Origin: JBCCTJ01 sp039198585
GTDB taxonomy: Bacteria > Bacteroidota > Bacteroidia > Cytophagales > Amoebophilaceae
Assembly (NCBI GenBank): GCA_039198585.1
Contig: JBCCTJ010000005.1
Coordinates: 1 to 38,858, forward strand
Direction of reading: 5' to 3'
DNA length: 38,858 nt
Shown: positions 18,021 through 27,402 of the stretch, one piece after another
Position numbering within the stretch: position 1 is the first letter of the stretch
Layout of the letters: each line of letters opens with the position of its first letter
Position numbers and translations under genes: made by a program
Notes under the pieces: model-generated
The model's input: the letters and a program-made list of their open reading frames with translations, nothing else
Databases searched by the model: none
Told to the model about the DNA's origin: nothing

Positions 18021-19808
18021 TCAGTTGACGCGTAGAATGGATAAAAAGGCTCCCTTAGGCATACGGACATTACCTACTTGTCGCATGCGTTGTTTACCTC
18101 TTTTTTGTGCTTCTAGCAGCTTTTTTTTACGCGTTACATCACCTCCATAGAGCTTGGCTGTTACATCTTTTCTTCTTGCTTTAATGCTACTACGTGCTAC
18201 TACTTTTGTGCCAATAGCCGCTTGAATACGCACTTCAAACATATGAGGAGGAATAATATCTTTGGCCTTTTCACATATTTTTTTACCCAACTCATGTGCT
18301 CTATCTCGATGAACAATGGTAGAGAGCGCATCTATTTTATCCCCATTCAGTAAAACGTCTAGCTTGACAAGCTTAGCAGGTACAAAACCTAAGGGGCGAT
18401 AGTCTAGTGACGCATAACCACTCGAAATACTCTTCAGTTGATCATAAAAGTCAAAGACAATTTCGCCTAGTGGCAAATGAAAGATGAGTTCTACGCGATC
18501 AGAGGAAAGGTGCAGCTGATTTTTAAAAACACCTCTTTTTTCGATACAAAGTGTCATAATGGAGCCGACATAGCGCGTATGGGTCATAATAGTAGCCTGC
18601 ACCATAGGTTCTTCTATGAGCTTGATAATCTCTGGCGGGAGCATATCAGTAGGTTTTTGTACAATGTGGATTTTATCCTTTGTATCAGTTATACGAAGCT
18701 CTACAGATGGCACGGTGATAATGACCTCTAGGCTAGCTTCTCTCGTCAGTCTTTCACTCACAATATCCATGTGAAGCATCCCTAAAAAACCACAGTGGAA
18801 GCCAAAGCCTAGTGCAGCTGACTTTTCTGGTCGCCATGTGAGAGAGGCATCATTTAATTGTAATTTTTCAAGTGCTTTCCTAAGGGTTTCGTATTCATTG
18901 TTGGCTACAGGATAGAGACCTGCAAAGACCATAGGTTGTACTTCAGTGAATCCTCCAATAGGCTCTAAACATGGATTTGCTACATGTGTTAATGTATCGC
19001 CTACTTTGACTTCTTTGGCTTGTCTGATATTGGCAGTTAGATAACCTACGTCCCCTGCTTTAAGGGTAGCATGTGGTATCCGCCTCTTTTGTAGAATACC
19101 AATTTCTTCAGCGGTATAGTGTTTGCTGGTCTGCATGAAACGTACTAGATCCCTGGTATAAAGAGTTCCATTGAAAAGTCGTAAATATACTTCCACACCA
19201 CGAAATGGGTTGTAGCTTGCATCAAAAACCATAGCTTGTAGGGGAGCAGTAGGGTCTCCTTGAGGCGCAGGGATACGTTGCAAGATGGCTTCAAGAATGT
19301 GGTCTATACCAATTCCTTCTTTAGCGCTTGCCTGAATGATTTCATCAGGGGTACATCCTAGCAACTCTATAATTTCTTCGCTAATATCTGTAACTCTTGC
19401 GTTGGGTAAGTCGATTTTGTTTAAGATGGGAATAATGGTTAAATCCTGCTCTAAAGCTAGATAAAGATTGGACAAGGTTTGTGCCTCAATACCTTGGGCA
19501 GCATCTACTACCAATAAGGCTCCTTCACAAGCTGCTACAGCCCTAGATACCTCGTAAGAGAAATCTACGTGACCAGGAGTATCGATTAAGTTGAGGGTAT
19601 AGACTTCGCCATCTTTAGGATACTTCATCTGGATAGCATGGCTTTTGATTGTAATACCTCGCTCCCTTTCTAGATCCATATCATCCAATAGCTGTGCTCG
19701 CATCTCCCTTTTATCAATGGTACCCGTCGATTCCAGTAGTCTATCTGCTAATGTGCTTTTACCATGATCAATATGGGCGATGATACAGAAGTTTCTTATA
19801 TTTTGCAT
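18021..19808 (-). CDS. lepA: Elongation factor 4 (LepA), ribosome back-translocation GTPase
   Basis: 595 residues from the ATG at 19808, whose first residues MQNIRNFCIIAHIDHGKST are the normal LepA start; the frame extends 35 codons further upstream but those codons overlap the promoter-like element. G motifs are HIDHGKST, DTPGHVDFSYEV and NKIDLPNA. The EF4-specific C-terminal domain is present, with the ending KRGKQRMRQVGNVRMP followed by KGAFLSIL. Full length and intact. Transcribed divergently from marC with 197 bases between the starts. Confidence 0.97.
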   Translation of the reverse strand: MQNIRNFCIIAHIDHGKSTLADRLLESTGTIDKREMRAQLLDDMDLERERGITIKSHAIQMKYPKDGEVYTLNLIDTPGHVDFSYEVSRAVAACEGALLVVDAAQGIEAQTLSNLYLALEQDLTIIPILNKIDLPNARVTDISEEIIELLGCTPDEIIQASAKEGIGIDHILEAILQRIPAPQGDPTAPLQAMVFDASYNPFRGVEVYLRLFNGTLYTRDLVRFMQTSKHYTAEEIGILQKRRIPHATLKAGDVGYLTANIRQAKEVKVGDTLTHVANPCLEPIGGFTEVQPMVFAGLYPVANNEYETLRKALEKLQLNDASLTWRPEKSAALGFGFHCGFLGMLHMDIVSERLTREASLEVIITVPSVELRITDTKDKIHIVQKPTDMLPPEIIKLIEEPMVQATIMTHTRYVGSIMTLCIEKRGVFKNQLHLSSDRVELIFHLPLGEIVFDFYDQLKSISSGYASLDYRPLGFVPAKLVKLDVLLNGDKIDALSTIVHRDRAHELGKKICEKAKDIIPPHMFEVRIQAAIGTKVVARSSIKARRKDVTAKLYGGDVTRKKKLLEAQKRGKQRMRQVGNVRMPKGAFLSILRVN

Positions 19809-19832
19809 ACTTGTTTTGATTGGATTGTAGTG

Positions 19833-19840
19833 CAAAAATA
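19833..19840 (-). promoter_or_regulatory. Putative -7 element (TATTTTTG) of lepA
   Basis: TAnnTTTG match on the minus strand, 24 bases before the lepA ATG. A TTTG lies 14 bases further upstream, closer than the usual 19-20. Confidence 0.45.
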
Positions 19841-19935
19841 GCGTAGTAGTGCTACAAAGTAAAGGATATCTCTTCGTTTTACTAACAATCCGATCAAAAT
19901 ATGACAGACACAAAAAGTAAGAGATTAAGTAGAGC

Positions 19936-19943
19936 TACTTTTG
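19936..19943 (+). promoter_or_regulatory. Putative -7 element (TACTTTTG) of the marC-rnhA-rnpA cluster
   Basis: TAnnTTTG match 62 bases before the marC ATG at 20006. No TTG at the -33 spacing. Confidence 0.35.
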
Positions 19944-20005
19944 TGCCTGATAGGGACAAATAAGTAGAAAAATGTAAATTGCACGATCTTATCAAAAAAC
20001 TAATC

Positions 20006-20599
20006 ATGAAGATTACTTCGATTCTGAATCAACTTTCGACACAAGAAATTGCTAAATTAACGATCCAACTTTTCGTTGTGATCAATGTCTTAAGTGCAAT
20101 TCCTTTCATGATTCGTGCCAAAAAGGTATCAGGCAAAATCAATGCACTGAAGTGCACAGGTACAGGGCTGACTTTGAGTATCTTGTTCCTGTTAGTAGGA
20201 AAATATCTGCTTGCCATCAATGAGGTTTCTATTACTATTTTTAGAGCAGCTGGGGGAGTAGTTTTACTTCTATTGGGTATAGAAATGGTTTTTGATATTA
20301 CAATTAGTAAAATGACCATAGAAGATGGTAAAGATCCTTCTGTTGTTCCCCTTTCTTTTCCCATGACCATAGGGGCTGGTACTCTGACAACTTTAGTGAG
20401 TTTTAGAGAAATGTATGCATTGATTAATGTTTTGGGAGCACTCTTCTTGAATACACTCCTGATTTACTTGATACTTTCTTGGGCGGAGAAAATAGAAAAG
20501 ATAGTAGGTGTACTCTTTTTGCAGGTTTTACAAAGAATCACGGGATTACTACTTATTTCCTTTGCGATACAAGCTTTAAAAAATGGTTTTTTCAGCTAA
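20006..20599 (+). CDS. MarC family integral membrane protein
   Basis: 197 residues from ATG 20006 (a TTG at 19979 is the alternative). Six hydrophobic helices: about 15-35, 45-65, 70-90, 110-130, 140-160 and 170-190. The family loop FPxxxGxGT is present as PLSFPMTIGAGTLTTLVSF, near residue 115. MarC/YhgN proteins are inner-membrane proteins of uncertain transport function. Its end overlaps the start of rnhA by 17 bases, so the two are translationally linked. Confidence 0.88.
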   Translation: MKITSILNQLSTQEIAKLTIQLFVVINVLSAIPFMIRAKKVSGKINALKCTGTGLTLSILFLLVGKYLLAINEVSITIFRAAGGVVLLLLGIEMVFDITISKMTIEDGKDPSVVPLSFPMTIGAGTLTTLVSFREMYALINVLGALFLNTLLIYLILSWAEKIEKIVGVLFLQVLQRITGLLLISFAIQALKNGFFS

Positions 20600-21062
20600 A
20601 AAAGTGATAATGCACACGGATGGTGCATGCCTGGGTAATCCAGGGAGGGGAGGATATGGTACTATCCTAGAATATGGTCATAGGAAGCAAGAGTTAGCTA
20701 GGGGGTTTTCCTGGACAACCAATAACAGGATGGAGTTATGGGCTGTTATTGCAGGGATAGAATCACTCCCGGGTATGGGGTGGAATATTATAATATATAC
20801 GGACTCTCGATATGTAGTAAATGCTATTGAGAAAAAGTGGCTGAATAGCTGGATTCGTAACTCTTTTAAGGGTAAAAAAAATAAAGATCTTTGGCAGCGC
20901 TTTTGGAAGTTATCTCAGCAAAATCAGGTCAAGCTTCACTGGGTCAAAGGACATGCAGGCCATCCTCTCAACGAACATTGTGATCAGCTAGCTGTTGCGG
21001 CGGCTATGAAGGGACCTTGGCAAGAAGACTTGGAGTATCTTCGTACTACTCAGTCTATTTGA
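20583..21062 (+). CDS. rnhA: Ribonuclease HI
   Basis: 159 residues. Degrades the RNA strand of RNA-DNA hybrids. All active-site residues are visible: D13 (HTDGACLGNPG), E51 (NNRMEL), D74 (YTDSRYV) and D134 (NEHCDQLA), with the catalytic His in KGHAGH (H124). The basic handle region (KKWLNSWIRNSFKGKKNKD) is present. It overlaps the marC end and is followed by rnpA after 31 bases. Confidence 0.95.
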   Translation: MVFSAKKVIMHTDGACLGNPGRGGYGTILEYGHRKQELARGFSWTTNNRMELWAVIAGIESLPGMGWNIIIYTDSRYVVNAIEKKWLNSWIRNSFKGKKNKDLWQRFWKLSQQNQVKLHWVKGHAGHPLNEHCDQLAVAAAMKGPWQEDLEYLRTTQSI

Positions 21063-21093
21063 CTATTACATAAAAAAGAGCACTTTAATAATC

Positions 21094-21480
21094 ATGAAAA
21101 GATATTCCTTCCCATCTTCCATGCGATTGAAGCAAAGAAAGCTGATTCAGCTTCTTTTTAGTAAGGGGCAATGGCACCAGCTTGGGTTATTGCGTTTTTA
21201 CTATTTGCCATTTATGGGACACAACCGAGACCAGGTATTGATCGTTGTGCCCAAGAAAGGTATTAAAAAAGCAGTCAAACGTAATCAGGTTAAAAGGCGC
21301 ATGCGAGAAGCCTACCGAGTACTACGGAATGACTTAAAAGAGAGGGCTGATGCTTCTTATCTTTTAGGTTATATCTATACAAAGCGCTGTAATCAAAAAG
21401 AAGAAGTCCCTACTTACAAGAAAATCTATGAAGCAGTAAGGGATAGTTTTAGGTATTTGCTACCTCCCCTGTCTTATTAG
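21094..21480 (+). CDS. rnpA: Ribonuclease P protein component
   Basis: 128 residues, small and basic. The RNR signature is KAVKRNQVKRRMREAYR in the middle, preceded by QVLIVVPKKGIKKA; these residues bind the RNase P RNA for 5' maturation of tRNA. No rpmH (L34) lies upstream, unlike the common bacterial order; instead it follows rnhA. It converges on the giant repeat gene with only 29 bases between the stops. Confidence 0.93.
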   Translation: MKRYSFPSSMRLKQRKLIQLLFSKGQWHQLGLLRFYYLPFMGHNRDQVLIVVPKKGIKKAVKRNQVKRRMREAYRVLRNDLKERADASYLLGYIYTKRCNQKEEVPTYKKIYEAVRDSFRYLLPPLSY

Positions 21481-21509
21481 TTATTGCTCTTTAATGGTTC
21501 CCGTTTACT

Positions 21510-24500
21510 TCAGATAGTAGGATTTTTTGCCTTGTTTCTACTCATTCTCTTATTGCGTTGCTTGATCTTATGTTTCAAACTATCAAATAGTTTTTTAATC
21601 TTTTGCGGCATGGCTACAGCTGCTACTATGCATGCTAATAAGCAAATAGAGCCTATGATAATCAGTATGTTACTTCCTCTTCTTGCTTTTTCTATGGTCA
21701 CCTGAACGGATGTTACCTCCACATCAATGCCTAGACTTGTAAGGGTTTCTCTACTTTTTTCCGATTGTTTAGCTTTTTCTCCATTGCCCCAAGTATAGAC
21801 TAGCTTGCTTAAGTTTTGTGAATCAATCTCGAGTTGACGACTTAAAAATTGGGTAACATCATTTAGCTTGCTCTGACCTGAGAAACCTGCAAGTTGAGTT
21901 GCTATACTTTGCTTACTTTCACCATATTCCCACTCTAAGGTGAATATAAGTAAGTTTTTTGCTATAGTGAGCTTTGTATTAGGCTGGATACCTAGCTCTT
22001 CTAATGTCTTATTTTGATCAGTCAAGCTTATCTGATTGTTTTTTTTGTTCTTCCCTGTCCAAGAAAGTGTGAGATCTTCTCCTTTTAGGTAAGGATCTGC
22101 AGCTTTTATCTTTGTCAGGAGAGATCCTAGACTGTTTTTACTACGCAGGCCAGTAATGAATTCAGATTTCTTAACTTTTCCCTCTTTCCAGACTACCTCC
22201 AGTGTGAATGAATTTCGGGCTACTTTGAGATCAACATCCTTATTGATTGCTAGCTCTTTGAGCTTTAAGGTTGGATTTTGACTTGTAAACTGTTTGTTAG
22301 CTCCTTCTTTGTTCCAAAAGAAAACAAGTGATTGATTTTTCAAATAATCACTCTTAGCATGCAAATGCTTTAAGAGATAGTCAAGCTCAGTATACTCATC
22401 AATATCTGGAATGATTACTTGATGGGGATTGTTATCATCTTCTTTCCACTTGCAAGTAACCTTGAAGGGGTTCCTTAAGATGCGAATAGGCTTTTCCTTA
22501 GGTAGCTTGAGTTCTTGTATTGTTTTACTACCTGCGCTTTTCAAGTCATCTTTTTTTTGATGATTACCTTCTTCCCAAACAAATACTAATTTTGGTTCCC
22601 TGAGTTGATTCTCTTTTTTGAGCTGTGTTAAGACATAGTTCCATTCTGTTTTTTCTGTTATATAAGGGATATCTTTTTGCTTATTTTGGTCATTTTCTAT
22701 CCATGTGAATGATAGCGTAAATGGATTGTGTAGTAAATGGATTTTTCCTTTTTTGGGCAGTGGGAGGCTACCTACTCGCTGCTCATTGCCCGCTTCATCT
22801 TGATAACGATAAGCTACTGGATTGAACATTAATTTTATGTTTTTTACTTCTTTTGTGATACCTACCTCTTTTAAGCTTTTTTTAAACTTTTTAGTGTTTA
22901 TCAAAGTAGTTTGATCACCCAACTGAAAGGACAATCTTGCTTGGGCAAGTTGTCCTTTCAGCGTAGATTGCTGCTGTTCTATTTTTTTGATAAGTTGCTC
23001 AATCGTATTGGCAGGAGATAAATCTTTTATCGTGAGCTTCTGTTCTTTGCCATTGGTATTCCATTGGATTGAAAGGGTGAGTGGATCCTCAAGGATAATT
23101 TTACCTCCATTTTTTAGCAACGAATCAGGCAATAAGTTTGTTATATCAACAAACTTATTCTCATGTTTGATGATATAAGGACCATACTTATTTTCTTGTA
23201 TCAAAGATCTGAGATTTTGAAAAGTACTAATCGGATTTTGCACATATACTTGAGCATTCCCTTTTTTTTGGGATCGTTGATCCTCAATTTGAATAGTATA
23301 GATAGGGAAAATAAACCATTTTTTCTTTTTTATCGCTTGCTCTACTTGTGCCAAAGTTGTAGTAGCGAACAGCTTCTTTTCATAAACCTTCGAGGGGATG
23401 ATAACTCCTTGATTAGTAGCTTGACCCTCTAGCTGAAGCGCTTCGAAAAGATCTGCTAAAGTTTGGTAAGGCTGAAGTGTATCAATCTTTTGCTCCGTTG
23501 TTTTGCCTGCTTGATAGAGCTCGATAAATAGCTCATAGATGCTTACTTGAAAAGGTTGATGATTTTTATCAGCTGTATACAAAATATTTTTAATCGATTG
23601 GTCGAAAGTATTATTGAACGCTTCAGCAGTACGCTTCTCTCCTGGCAAGGTGATAAGTAACCCTTTATTTTTTAATTTAGAAACCTTGGCAGTTATTTTT
23701 TCTGTGAGCGCCTTGACTGTATCGATCTGGTTAAGCTCCCCAATGATATAGCGCTGTTTATTTGCTCCTTCTGGTTGATAAGTAAAGTAGAATACATTAG
23801 GCTTGTACAGGAAAATCTCCTTAGATTTTCCTGTTACTACAGTGTCTAAAACTACATCAGGTTGCACAATGTTGTATTGTTGATCAGCTAAGACAAATTT
23901 CCCTTTTATCTCTTTGTTCTTGTTTTGTAACTTTTGGAAAGTCATACCAGCTTGGTCAATATTAATCGTTTTAAGATTGGCATCTGGTTGACGAATTTCC
24001 AGATTCCATGGTTCAAACACATACAAATTACTATTATTCTTAATACCCACCTTCGTTAGTTTTGTGTTTTTTTCATTATCTGTTCCATGTTGGATTTTCT
24101 TGTCTCCTAGAAAGATTGCATCGGGCAATGGTGCTTCATCACCTTTAAATAATTTCCATTGTTCTTCTACTTTTTTATATAGGTCTTCCACAGTGGATTC
24201 TCCATCAAGTTCTAATTTGTTTTCTACATTAGAAATAGCTCCCTCTACTCCTGGGAGTGTGATAGAAAAATCAAATGGGATTTCCTCAAAAGTATAAATT
24301 TTACCATGTTCGATACCCGCATCTTTTAGTGTAGTTTCTCCTTTCAGTTTGATTGCTTGCTCTCCAAGCGTAATTACCGGAACCTTTACTCCTGTTTTTC
24401 CTTCAAGGTATTGCGCGAGATCAGCTACTGGTTGGTTAGCATGCAAGTTGAAATTTTCAACGACTTGTTTTTCTCCATCTTTTTTTGTTATTTCCACTTT

Positions 24501-25907
24501 AAAAGAGAATAGAGTAAGATTTATTTCCTTAACATCTTCTTTGATGGTGTAGTCTGAGTTTAGTATACCTTTGTCTTTTATATCAAAAGAGGGGGCGTCA
24601 TTTAGAATTTTCTTTATTCTATATAATAATGAAATTCCACTGAGGAAGTTATTAATAGTCTTTTTAGGGCTAGAAAGAAGATAAGTTACCTTGTATGTGC
24701 TGCCAGTTTTTGTATCTATTATTGCAGTTAATACATAAGGAATAAAAAGATGGAGTGGATCAGTACCATTTTTAACTCCTGCTTTTTCTAAGGTCATATG
24801 ATCCTCTAACTTTTTATACTTTGAAGAGGAACCATCCATACAAAAAATTCCATATTTATGTATAATTATTTTATACTCATTAACCTGAAATGACTCAAGA
24901 GGGCGGCGTATCTTCTTTTTTTCATCTTGATTAAGGTTTTTCAACGCCTGTATGATGGGTTTATATAAGTCTCCAACAGTCGCATACCTTAAATCAAGGT
25001 CTTTGATAGTAAACACTTTACCTGTTTTCCCTAGCTGAATTTCAAAGTGGTACGACTTATTAATATTAGTGGTTTCATATTTCAGACTATCTCCCTCTTT
25101 GATCAGGTCATCATCTTGAGCTGTTTCAAAGTTTAGCCCTGATTTTTTTTTGACTGTCACTGACTTACCCTTTAATTCTTGATAACTATCACAACCCTGA
25201 TTCGCTTGCTGGAGTAGGTAGCGCTTCAAACCTTTAACGGTTTGTATATCAGGTGGCACATTGATTGATTGCTGATTAAGCTTAATTGCCTTTGAAAAAG
25301 CCAGCTCAATTTGATTTTTGGTATCAACACCAGCTTTTTCGAAAGCTTCTGCAATTGTATGATCGATCGGGATATAACCTAGTTTGTCTTTTTCTTGTTG
25401 CAGAATATAGATCAAACTATTTTCTTTTATTTTAGAGATTATTTTTTTTTCAATCAACTTTTCTGTCAATTTTTTAATATTGTCACTGGGCTGTAGATCG
25501 TCCAGTTCTACTTTCTTTTTGCCTACCTTTATTTTGATTATATAAGGTTTCAGATGAATTATTTGTCCTACTAGCTTGACTTCTTGATTAGGATTATCAT
25601 ATGTAGGAGCATTTTCGATCGTTTCTTCGTTAGCATCATCTGCGACAATGGACAGGGTGTACCCTTTGCCATAAAGATTACTAGTACGATAAAGGGCACT
25701 ACTAAGATCATCAAGTCTTTCTTCTTCAAGCTGCTTACGAATATGCTTGATTGTTGTTCCCTTTGGTAGATATAATGCAACATTTGCTTTTGCTTGTTTC
25801 CTAGTTGTATAGACAATACTAAACTTTTCTTGAATATTTACTCCAAATAGGTAGGGGAGCACAAGAAAAAAATAAATCCACAGGGACCGACCCTGAAGTA
25901 GGTTCAT
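21510..25907 (-). CDS. Giant exported protein with tandem ubiquitin-like (beta-grasp) repeats and C-terminal anchor
   Basis: 1465 residues. Residues about 8-22 form a signal peptide; about 1414-1434 form one membrane helix followed by a 30-residue Lys/Arg-rich tail. The last four repeat units are 1062-1146, 1147-1232, 1233-1318 and 1319-1413 (85-95 residues each). Each reads: hydrophobic strand (FTLEVVWKEG), second strand, a helix with LxxLLxKI, then LKGEDLTLSWTGK, and TLEELGIQPNTKLTI. This order (strand-strand-helix-strand, short turn, TLxxxGI, final strand) follows ubiquitin's, including its LSDYNIQKESTLHL ending. More divergent units with TLKDAGIEHGKIYTF and TKLTKVGIKNNSNLYVF fill the N-terminal two thirds. 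No GG processing site is seen. The fold call is by pattern only. A full promoter lies just upstream. Confidence 0.8.
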   Translation of the reverse strand: MNLLQGRSLWIYFFLVLPYLFGVNIQEKFSIVYTTRKQAKANVALYLPKGTTIKHIRKQLEEERLDDLSSALYRTSNLYGKGYTLSIVADDANEETIENAPTYDNPNQEVKLVGQIIHLKPYIIKIKVGKKKVELDDLQPSDNIKKLTEKLIEKKIISKIKENSLIYILQQEKDKLGYIPIDHTIAEAFEKAGVDTKNQIELAFSKAIKLNQQSINVPPDIQTVKGLKRYLLQQANQGCDSYQELKGKSVTVKKKSGLNFETAQDDDLIKEGDSLKYETTNINKSYHFEIQLGKTGKVFTIKDLDLRYATVGDLYKPIIQALKNLNQDEKKKIRRPLESFQVNEYKIIIHKYGIFCMDGSSSKYKKLEDHMTLEKAGVKNGTDPLHLFIPYVLTAIIDTKTGSTYKVTYLLSSPKKTINNFLSGISLLYRIKKILNDAPSFDIKDKGILNSDYTIKEDVKEINLTLFSFKVEITKKDGEKQVVENFNLHANQPVADLAQYLEGKTGVKVPVITLGEQAIKLKGETTLKDAGIEHGKIYTFEEIPFDFSITLPGVEGAISNVENKLELDGESTVEDLYKKVEEQWKLFKGDEAPLPDAIFLGDKKIQHGTDNEKNTKLTKVGIKNNSNLYVFEPWNLEIRQPDANLKTINIDQAGMTFQKLQNKNKEIKGKFVLADQQYNIVQPDVVLDTVVTGKSKEIFLYKPNVFYFTYQPEGANKQRYIIGELNQIDTVKALTEKITAKVSKLKNKGLLITLPGEKRTAEAFNNTFDQSIKNILYTADKNHQPFQVSIYELFIELYQAGKTTEQKIDTLQPYQTLADLFEALQLEGQATNQGVIIPSKVYEKKLFATTTLAQVEQAIKKKKWFIFPIYTIQIEDQRSQKKGNAQVYVQNPISTFQNLRSLIQENKYGPYIIKHENKFVDITNLLPDSLLKNGGKIILEDPLTLSIQWNTNGKEQKLTIKDLSPANTIEQLIKKIEQQQSTLKGQLAQARLSFQLGDQTTLINTKKFKKSLKEVGITKEVKNIKLMFNPVAYRYQDEAGNEQRVGSLPLPKKGKIHLLHNPFTLSFTWIENDQNKQKDIPYITEKTEWNYVLTQLKKENQLREPKLVFVWEEGNHQKKDDLKSAGSKTIQELKLPKEKPIRILRNPFKVTCKWKEDDNNPHQVIIPDIDEYTELDYLLKHLHAKSDYLKNQSLVFFWNKEGANKQFTSQNPTLKLKELAINKDVDLKVARNSFTLEVVWKEGKVKKSEFITGLRSKNSLGSLLTKIKAADPYLKGEDLTLSWTGKNKKNNQISLTDQNKTLEELGIQPNTKLTIAKNLLIFTLEWEYGESKQSIATQLAGFSGQSKLNDVTQFLSRQLEIDSQNLSKLVYTWGNGEKAKQSEKSRETLTSLGIDVEVTSVQVTIEKARRGSNILIIIGSICLLACIVAAVAMPQKIKKLFDSLKHKIKQRNKRMSRNKAKNPTI

Positions 25908-25943
25908 AGTAAGTTAATAACTCTTAATAAGATATCTGAAACA

Positions 25944-25975
25944 CAAATTTACTTAATGGAGCTTAATCATGCAAA
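25944..25975 (-). promoter_or_regulatory. Bacteroidota-type promoter of the giant repeat gene
   Basis: Minus strand reads TTTG (25972-25975), 20 bases, then TAAATTTG (25944-25951), matching the TTTG / TAnnTTTG pair of the primary Bacteroidota sigma factor. The ATG is 36 bases downstream of the -7 box. Confidence 0.65.
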
Positions 25976-26054
25976 CAGGTATATTAGGATCGCCTCTTTT
26001 ATACTATTATCCTGCTGTTTTTCTAAAATTAAGATCTACTCAATAGCGCTTCCA

Positions 26055-26090
26055 TAAAAAAAGGGTAGCAAAAAGTGTTTTGCTACCCTT
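26055..26090 (-). terminator. Rho-independent terminator
   Basis: AAGGGTAGCAAAA (26061-26073) pairs perfectly with TTTTGCTACCCTT (26078-26090) over a 4-nt loop. On the minus strand the stem is followed by a run of T (complement of A at 26056-26062). It would end the transcript coming from 27402. Confidence 0.8.
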
Positions 26091-26278
26091 CTACTCTATC
26101 TATACCAACTATACAGTAACCAATATACTATTTCTTGCTATAAAAAAAAATTTATTTATAATTTTTGAACAAAAACCTAAAAAAATCATGGGAAGCATCA
26201 GGATTAATATAGGATTAAAGCATTTTTGATTAAAAACAACAGTCTAATTAATCTCTTTTTTTTCTGCATCTTATTCTT

Positions 26279-26512
26279 TCAAAGAGCCCATAAAAGGGGG
26301 TGTGTGTTGAAGAAGAGCATTAGAAGTGCTGGTAGGGCTATATTTTTTGACCAGACTATTAGAGGCTTCGCAAATAAATAATCAAAACTTTGAAGAGACT
26401 CTATAAAATAGTCATAAAATGTAGCTATATAATTTTGTGGAGATTCATCAGAGAATAAGCATCGTGTTGTCTTATTCTCTGATGAATCTTTTGCTAAGTA
26501 TACAATAATCAC
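26279..26512 (-). CDS. Doubtful 77-residue ORF overlapping the upstream gene's stop
   Basis: A GTG at 26512 overlaps the TGA of the preceding gene (GTGA), the geometry of coupled genes, and the C-terminal 25 residues are hydrophobic. Against it, codons 8-24 are made entirely by a perfect 19-bp hairpin, which is unlikely in a real protein. The terminator at 26061 is far enough downstream to allow either reading. Confidence 0.25.
   Translation of the reverse strand: MIIVYLAKDSSENKTTRCLFSDESPQNYIATFYDYFIESLQSFDYLFAKPLIVWSKNIALPALLMLFFNTHPLLWAL
26441..26489. repeat. Perfect 19-bp inverted repeat, 11-nt loop
   Basis: AGATTCATCAGAGAATAAG (26441-26459) and its exact complement (26471-26489). It begins 20 bases after the stop of the gene at 26509 on the minus strand, so it could protect or end that mRNA, but there is no T-tract. 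Confidence 0.7.
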
Positions 26513-27402
26513 TCTTTGTTTTTGGCAAACATACTACCTGCTACTAGTGCAAATATGCCTCCTAAAGAAACAAATATCCAGTTTTCTAGTGAAGTATTGG
26601 GCAAGTATTGACCTTCTAGCAGTCTATAACTTAAGAATGCCAGTAAAATACCTGTAATAGACAAGCTTAAAAATGTACTTTTGTCAACTAAAAAGGCGAG
26701 TAAGATTAGATGAAGAACAAGAAATAAAGTAGTCATATAATCATTGGGGTCTTGCAAAAAGACAAGCATATTGGCAAAAGGAAGGCAGTACAACAGCGTA
26801 TATAGATATAAGAGGGTATAGTGATGTTTCATAGACTTAGCCCATTGATTTTTAAGCAACAATGCTGTGCATAGTGTTACACCTATGAGTCGTACAACGG
26901 CTAAAACTTGGTAAAAGTATACTTTATCAGTAGCCTGTGTTGTAAAGCTAGGAATCATGTAAAAAAAGCATATAAATTGAGCAACCGCAACGGGTTTATT
27001 GCCATAGTCTATTTTATTTTTACCTATCCAGGAAAAAGGATTCCAAAATAGGTGGCACCAAGATGTACCTGCATGGGAAACACTCATGGGTTTTTCGACA
27101 AAAACGAGCTTTTTGAGCTGTGTAGCATAGTTATTGTGTATTAAATAATTACCTACTAAGCTAGTGCTTATCATCAGAAATATACTAAATACAAGGATAG
27201 CAGTTAGCGGCATATAGCCTTGCACGTAGGCGATATGTAATAATGCTAATAGGATGCTAGTAAGCCCATCAGTTAACGAAAAACCTCTTCTTACTACTAA
27301 AAAGTTTCTTTGACTCGATAGCTTAATCCGGAATAAGCTATTCTTTAGAGTAGTTATGCTAATAACTACCAAAATAGCATGTAAGATAATATTGATTTTC
27401 AT
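26509..27402 (-). CDS. Polytopic membrane protein of unknown function
   Basis: 297 residues with about eight or nine hydrophobic helices, starting at residue 2 (NIILHAILVVISITTL) and ending with a helix VSLGGIFALVAGSMFA plus a short KNKE tail. Loops are short; one longer loop of about 45 residues (near 95-140) is polar and contains two Trp-rich turns. No transporter or enzyme signature recognised. It is alone on its strand, ending at the hairpin at 26441-26489. Confidence 0.65.
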   Translation of the reverse strand: MKINIILHAILVVISITTLKNSLFRIKLSSQRNFLVVRRGFSLTDGLTSILLALLHIAYVQGYMPLTAILVFSIFLMISTSLVGNYLIHNNYATQLKKLVFVEKPMSVSHAGTSWCHLFWNPFSWIGKNKIDYGNKPVAVAQFICFFYMIPSFTTQATDKVYFYQVLAVVRLIGVTLCTALLLKNQWAKSMKHHYTLLYLYTLLYCLPFANMLVFLQDPNDYMTTLFLVLHLILLAFLVDKSTFLSLSITGILLAFLSYRLLEGQYLPNTSLENWIFVSLGGIFALVAGSMFAKNKE

